In this document: one piece after another, positions 60,759-64,000 of the stretch
How the letters are laid out: each line of letters starts with the position of its first letter
Numbering within the stretch: position 1 is the first letter of the stretch
Origin: Paracoccaceae bacterium
Lineage (GTDB): Bacteria; Pseudomonadota; Alphaproteobacteria; Rhodobacterales; Rhodobacteraceae
NCBI GenBank assembly: GCA_030148225.1
Contig: JASBTX010000009.1
Location: forward strand, 1-64,000
Reading direction: 5' to 3'
Length of the DNA: 64,000 nt
Notes under the pieces: generated by a model
The model's database searches: none
What the model saw: the letters and a program-made list of their open reading frames with translations, nothing else
Told to the model about the DNA's origin: nothing
Made by a program: the position numbers and the translations under genes

Positions 60759-60760
60759 AA

Positions 60761-60811
60761 TGCAATCGCGACCGGATTGATGCCGGATCGGCGCGCCGCG
60801 CCGCGATTGCA
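60761..60811. terminator. Large inverted repeat between convergent tetR and pirin genes, likely bidirectional terminator
   Basis: TGCAATCGCG (60761-60770) / CGCGATTGCA (60802-60811), with GC-rich interior. Confidence 0.5.
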
Positions 60812-60830
60812 CGGGTGTCTAAAGACGCGG

Positions 60831-61739
60831 TCAGGCCGGGCGGATGAAACGGTTGTTGCGCAGATCGGCAAATGCCTGATGCAGTTCCTCCTGCGTGTTC
60901 ATCACGATCGGACCATGCCAAGCCACAGGTTCCTGAATTGGGGCACCCGAAATCAGCAGAAAACGAATACCTTCATCGCCCGCCTGCACGGTAACCTCGT
61001 CACCGGTGCCGAACTGTACCAGTGTCCTGTCGCCGCTGAGGTCGCGGATATTGACCTCCTGGCCCATGACTTCCTTTTCCAAGAGCACACCTGCAGGTGG
61101 GGCGGCATCCGCGAATGTACCGGCACCGTCGAATACATAGGCAAACGCACGGCGGTAGGTGTCGATCTTGAAGGATTTGCGCAAACCGGCGGGTACGGTG
61201 ATATCGAGGTATTGCGGTTCGGCAGCGATACCATCGACCGGACCCGTTTTGCCCCAGAATTCACCGACGATGACTTTGACGCGGGTACCGTCGTCATCGA
61301 TGATCTCGGGAATGTCCTTTCCTTCAACATCCTGATATCTGGGCGTGGTCATCTTCATCGCCCCCGGCAGGTTGGCCCAAAGCTGGAAACCATGCATCTG
61401 CCCCCGCTGGTTTCCCTTGGGCATTTCCTGATGCAATATGCCTGATCCGGCGGTCATCCACTGAACGTCACCGGCACCCAACGTGCCGGTATTGCCAAGG
61501 CTGTCGCCATGCTCAACCGTGCCATTCAGTACATATGTGATGGTCTCGATCCCGCGATGCGGATGCCATGGAAAGCCGCGCATGAAATCCTCGGGCCGGT
61601 CGTTGCGGAAATCGTCAAACAGCAGGAACGGATCGAGCATATCGGGGTTTTGAAATCCGAATGCGCGGTGCAGTTTGACCCCCGCACCTTCCAGTGTTGG
61701 AATGGCGGCTGAGGTTGATGTGACTGGGCGTACCGACAT
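60831..61739 (-). CDS. Pirin-family protein
   Basis: FLLFDDFRNDRPEDFMRGFPWHPHRGIETITYVLNGTVEHGDSLGNTGTLGAGDVQWMTAGSGILHQEMP. Confidence 0.94.
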   Translation of the reverse strand: MSVRPVTSTSAAIPTLEGAGVKLHRAFGFQNPDMLDPFLLFDDFRNDRPEDFMRGFPWHPHRGIETITYVLNGTVEHGDSLGNTGTLGAGDVQWMTAGSGILHQEMPKGNQRGQMHGFQLWANLPGAMKMTTPRYQDVEGKDIPEIIDDDGTRVKVIVGEFWGKTGPVDGIAAEPQYLDITVPAGLRKSFKIDTYRRAFAYVFDGAGTFADAAPPAGVLLEKEVMGQEVNIRDLSGDRTLVQFGTGDEVTVQAGDEGIRFLLISGAPIQEPVAWHGPIVMNTQEELHQAFADLRNNRFIRPA

Positions 61740-61914
61740 GAATGGCCTCCTTTTGACGGTAACTAGGCCGCCCGATGCCGCCGATCAAGCGCACGGATTG
61801 TTCCTGGCCTGATACATTCTGTGAAAATTTGCACATCTCTGCCCATGTCGGTTTTGGGCGGTATCCGTTTCACTGCCGTGGCAAATTGCGCAGAATCACG
61901 CAGGAGAGCTTTCA

Positions 61915-62874
61915 ATGAGAATCGGATTTATCGGGCTTGGCAATGTCGGCGGCAAACTGTCCGGCAGCCTGATCAGAAACGGCATGGATGTCACGGTTCT
62001 GGATCTGAACCAGACACTTGTCGACCAGTTCGTCAGCTTGGGGGCCAAGGCCGGCACAAGCCCCGCCGACGTTATGCGCCGCTGCGACTACGTCGTCACA
62101 TGCCTGCCCAGCCCAGCGGCTTCGGCCTCTGTCGTTGAGGGCGAGGATGGTCTACTGGAGGCGATGGGGCCAGGCAAGGTCTGGATGGAAATGTCGACGA
62201 CCGACGAGGAAGAAGTTCTGAGACTGGGCGCCAAAGTGATTGCTGCCGGGGGCGAGGCGGTGGATTGCCCGGTGTCGGGCGGATGCCACCGTGCGGCAAC
62301 CGGCAATATTTCGATCTTTGCCGGGTGCGAGCGCGCAACCTTTGACCGGATTCTGCCCCTGTTGACGACGATGGGCCGCAGGGTGCTGCATACCGGCGGG
62401 CTTGGTTCGGCCTCGGTGCTGAAGGTTGTCACCAATTTCCTCGCGACTGCCAACCTGATCAGCTGCGCCGAGGCGCTGACGGTGTGCAAAGCATCGGGCA
62501 TGGATCTGAACACCGCTTTCGAGGCGATCCGGATTTCGTCGGGCAATTCGTTTGTGCATGAGACTGAAAGCCAGGTCATTCTGAACGGCTCCCGCGACAT
62601 CAGTTTTACCATGGACCTCGTGCACAAGGATATCAGCCTCTTTCAGTCGGTCGCCGACCGGGCAGGGGTCCCGCTTGAAATGAATCCGCTGATGATCGAA
62701 ATTTTTGAGGATGCGATCAGCCGCTATGGCGCGCGCGAATTGTCGCCAAACGTGATCCGGCGGCTTGAGGATGCAACGGGTCTGGACATCCGCGCGCCCG
62801 GATTTCCGCCAGAAATGGTGGATGATGAGCCTGAAGAGCCGGGATATGAGGTTGTTTCCCACCGCCCGGCGTGA
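61915..62874 (+). CDS. NAD(P)-dependent 3-hydroxyisobutyrate dehydrogenase-family oxidoreductase
   Basis: MRIGFIGLGNVGGKLSGSLIRNGMDVTVLDLN; DCPVSGGCHRAATGNISIFAG; VLKVVTNFLATANL. Confidence 0.92.
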   Translation: MRIGFIGLGNVGGKLSGSLIRNGMDVTVLDLNQTLVDQFVSLGAKAGTSPADVMRRCDYVVTCLPSPAASASVVEGEDGLLEAMGPGKVWMEMSTTDEEEVLRLGAKVIAAGGEAVDCPVSGGCHRAATGNISIFAGCERATFDRILPLLTTMGRRVLHTGGLGSASVLKVVTNFLATANLISCAEALTVCKASGMDLNTAFEAIRISSGNSFVHETESQVILNGSRDISFTMDLVHKDISLFQSVADRAGVPLEMNPLMIEIFEDAISRYGARELSPNVIRRLEDATGLDIRAPGFPPEMVDDEPEEPGYEVVSHRPA

Positions 62875-62909
62875 GTAAACCCCTGACGACAGGAACAGGG
62901 GGTCAGACC

Positions 62910-63377
62910 ATGGACGATCCAATCGCCATCCTTCGGGTGTCACCGGTACGCCGGATACTGGCGCTGACACTGATGGGCGCGCTCGGTGCGCTGATCCTCT
63001 ATCTGCTGTTCACGTCGCCCCCGGCTGCGTTCATCGGGCAGGCCTTCCTTTTGGGGCTGGGGCTTTTTGCGCTTTACAATGCAACGCGGCTTTATCAGGC
63101 GACGCAATCCTCGATCTATCTCTATGCCGACCGGATCGAGGATAGCGAGGGCACGTTGCTTTGCCGCCTTTCGGATATCAAATCTGTTGATCGTGGCCTG
63201 TTCGCGTTCAAGCCGTCCAACGGGCTGCTGATTGTGACGCACAAAAGGTTGGGGCGGCGCTGGGCACCGGGGCTCTGGTGGCGAATGGGGAGCTATATCG
63301 GCATCGGCGGCGTGACGCCGGCATCCGAAGGCAAGGCGATGGCCGAGGCCATCGCTTCACTTACGACGCATAAGTGA
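62910..63377 (+). CDS. Hypothetical membrane protein (PH-domain-like C-terminus)
   Basis: MDDPIAILRVSPVRRILALTLMGALGALILYLLF...; ORF track 62871..63377. Confidence 0.55.
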   Translation: MDDPIAILRVSPVRRILALTLMGALGALILYLLFTSPPAAFIGQAFLLGLGLFALYNATRLYQATQSSIYLYADRIEDSEGTLLCRLSDIKSVDRGLFAFKPSNGLLIVTHKRLGRRWAPGLWWRMGSYIGIGGVTPASEGKAMAEAIASLTTHK

Positions 63378-63933
63378 GCTTTGGGATAAAGCGCGGGCGG
63401 ATGAAGATCTTGTTGGTAAAGGTCAGATCATCCAGAAGCAGCGTGATGTAGGACCGATAGACCTCCGACGTCTCGATATAGATGATGCTGTCGCCATCGG
63501 CCATGAGCGGCAACGAGCCTACCAGCGTGTTCACATCTCCCTGTGTCATGGTGACGGCCGATTCATTGCCCGCCACATCCGACCAGTCCAACGTGTATTG
63601 GTCTGTCGGTTCAGAGTAAGAAATGGATGATACCCGCAAAAATGCAGAGCCGTCCACCGAGCTGCTGATGAAATCATAGACATTCATCATGCCGTCAATA
63701 TAGCTCGCATCCACCTCTGTCGTCTCGCGCGAGATCAGATCAGATACCGTGAACGCCGCTTTTTCGCTGGTGTTCTTGGCCTTGTATACACCAAAATATG
63801 CAAAACCCATCACATAGGCGATGATGACCATTGGCAAAACGGTGATGAACTCAACCACCAGCCCGCCGTCTTCGTTCCTGAAGAACCCGGATCGCCTGAT
63901 TCTGAATGCGCGCATGATCACAGCCTTTCCCAA
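63361..63933 (-). CDS. TadE/TadG-like pilus assembly protein
   Basis: RNEDGGLVVEFITVLPMVIIAYVMGFAYFGVYKAKNTSEKAAFTVSDLISRE. Confidence 0.8.
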   Translation of the reverse strand: MGKAVIMRAFRIRRSGFFRNEDGGLVVEFITVLPMVIIAYVMGFAYFGVYKAKNTSEKAAFTVSDLISRETTEVDASYIDGMMNVYDFISSSVDGSAFLRVSSISYSEPTDQYTLDWSDVAGNESAVTMTQGDVNTLVGSLPLMADGDSIIYIETSEVYRSYITLLLDDLTFTNKIFIRPRFIPKLTYAS

Positions 63934-64000
63934 TTACGGTTCGTTCACGAATACCGAAGCAGAGGTGATGTAATAGTCGCCATTATTCGTGTCGTTCATG
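63934..64000 (-). CDS. C-terminal end of another, probably Tad-related, protein (partial)
   Basis: Minus-strand reading ...MNDTNNGDYYITSASVFVNEP* with stop at 63934-63936, directly upstream of the TadE/G-like gene. Confidence 0.4.
   Translation of the reverse strand, partial: MNDTNNGDYYITSASVFVNEP

Overview
The window reads as a Rhodobacteraceae-like (roseobacter-type) alphaproteobacterial chromosome segment of moderately high GC. It opens inside a CRISPR array (1-1196): 18 complete, apparently identical 36-bp repeats with exactly 30-nt spacers. The array ends abruptly inside a truncated flavin amine oxidase gene. Read on the minus strand, each repeat ends in TGCTAGGAT and has TTGGCC 16 nt upstream of TAGGAT. 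This resembles the repeat-embedded promoters of subtype II-C arrays. No cas genes are in the window. From about 1.7 to 7.4 kb lies a small integrative element (hairpin-rich segment, small membrane proteins, prim-pol, AlpA-like excisionase, tyrosine integrase). The rest is catabolic and transport cargo: a DUF3141/acetate kinase cluster, uronate catabolism, DctPQM and TAXI TRAP transporters with cupins, a sorbitol/mannitol-type ABC operon, and a six-gene minus-strand run. That run holds TmpA-like and TmpB/PhnZ-like oxygenases, a fused APH-kinase/phytanoyl-CoA-dioxygenase, a methyltransferase, an acyl-CoA dehydrogenase and a CaiB-type CoA-transferase. It is followed by an ectoine-hydrolase-like/ArgE pair, a deoR-phnDCEE-HAD-HAD operon, an AfuA/Fbp-type ABC transporter, tRNA-Glu, recJ, glpX, hom, pirin and a Tad-type pilin protein. 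The leading candidates for undescribed biology are the six-gene quaternary-amine/phosphonate run with its kinase-dioxygenase fusion, the repeat-embedded CRISPR promoters, and a recurring hairpin at solute-binding-protein/permease gene junctions. All family assignments come from reading the sequence by eye; no database search was run.
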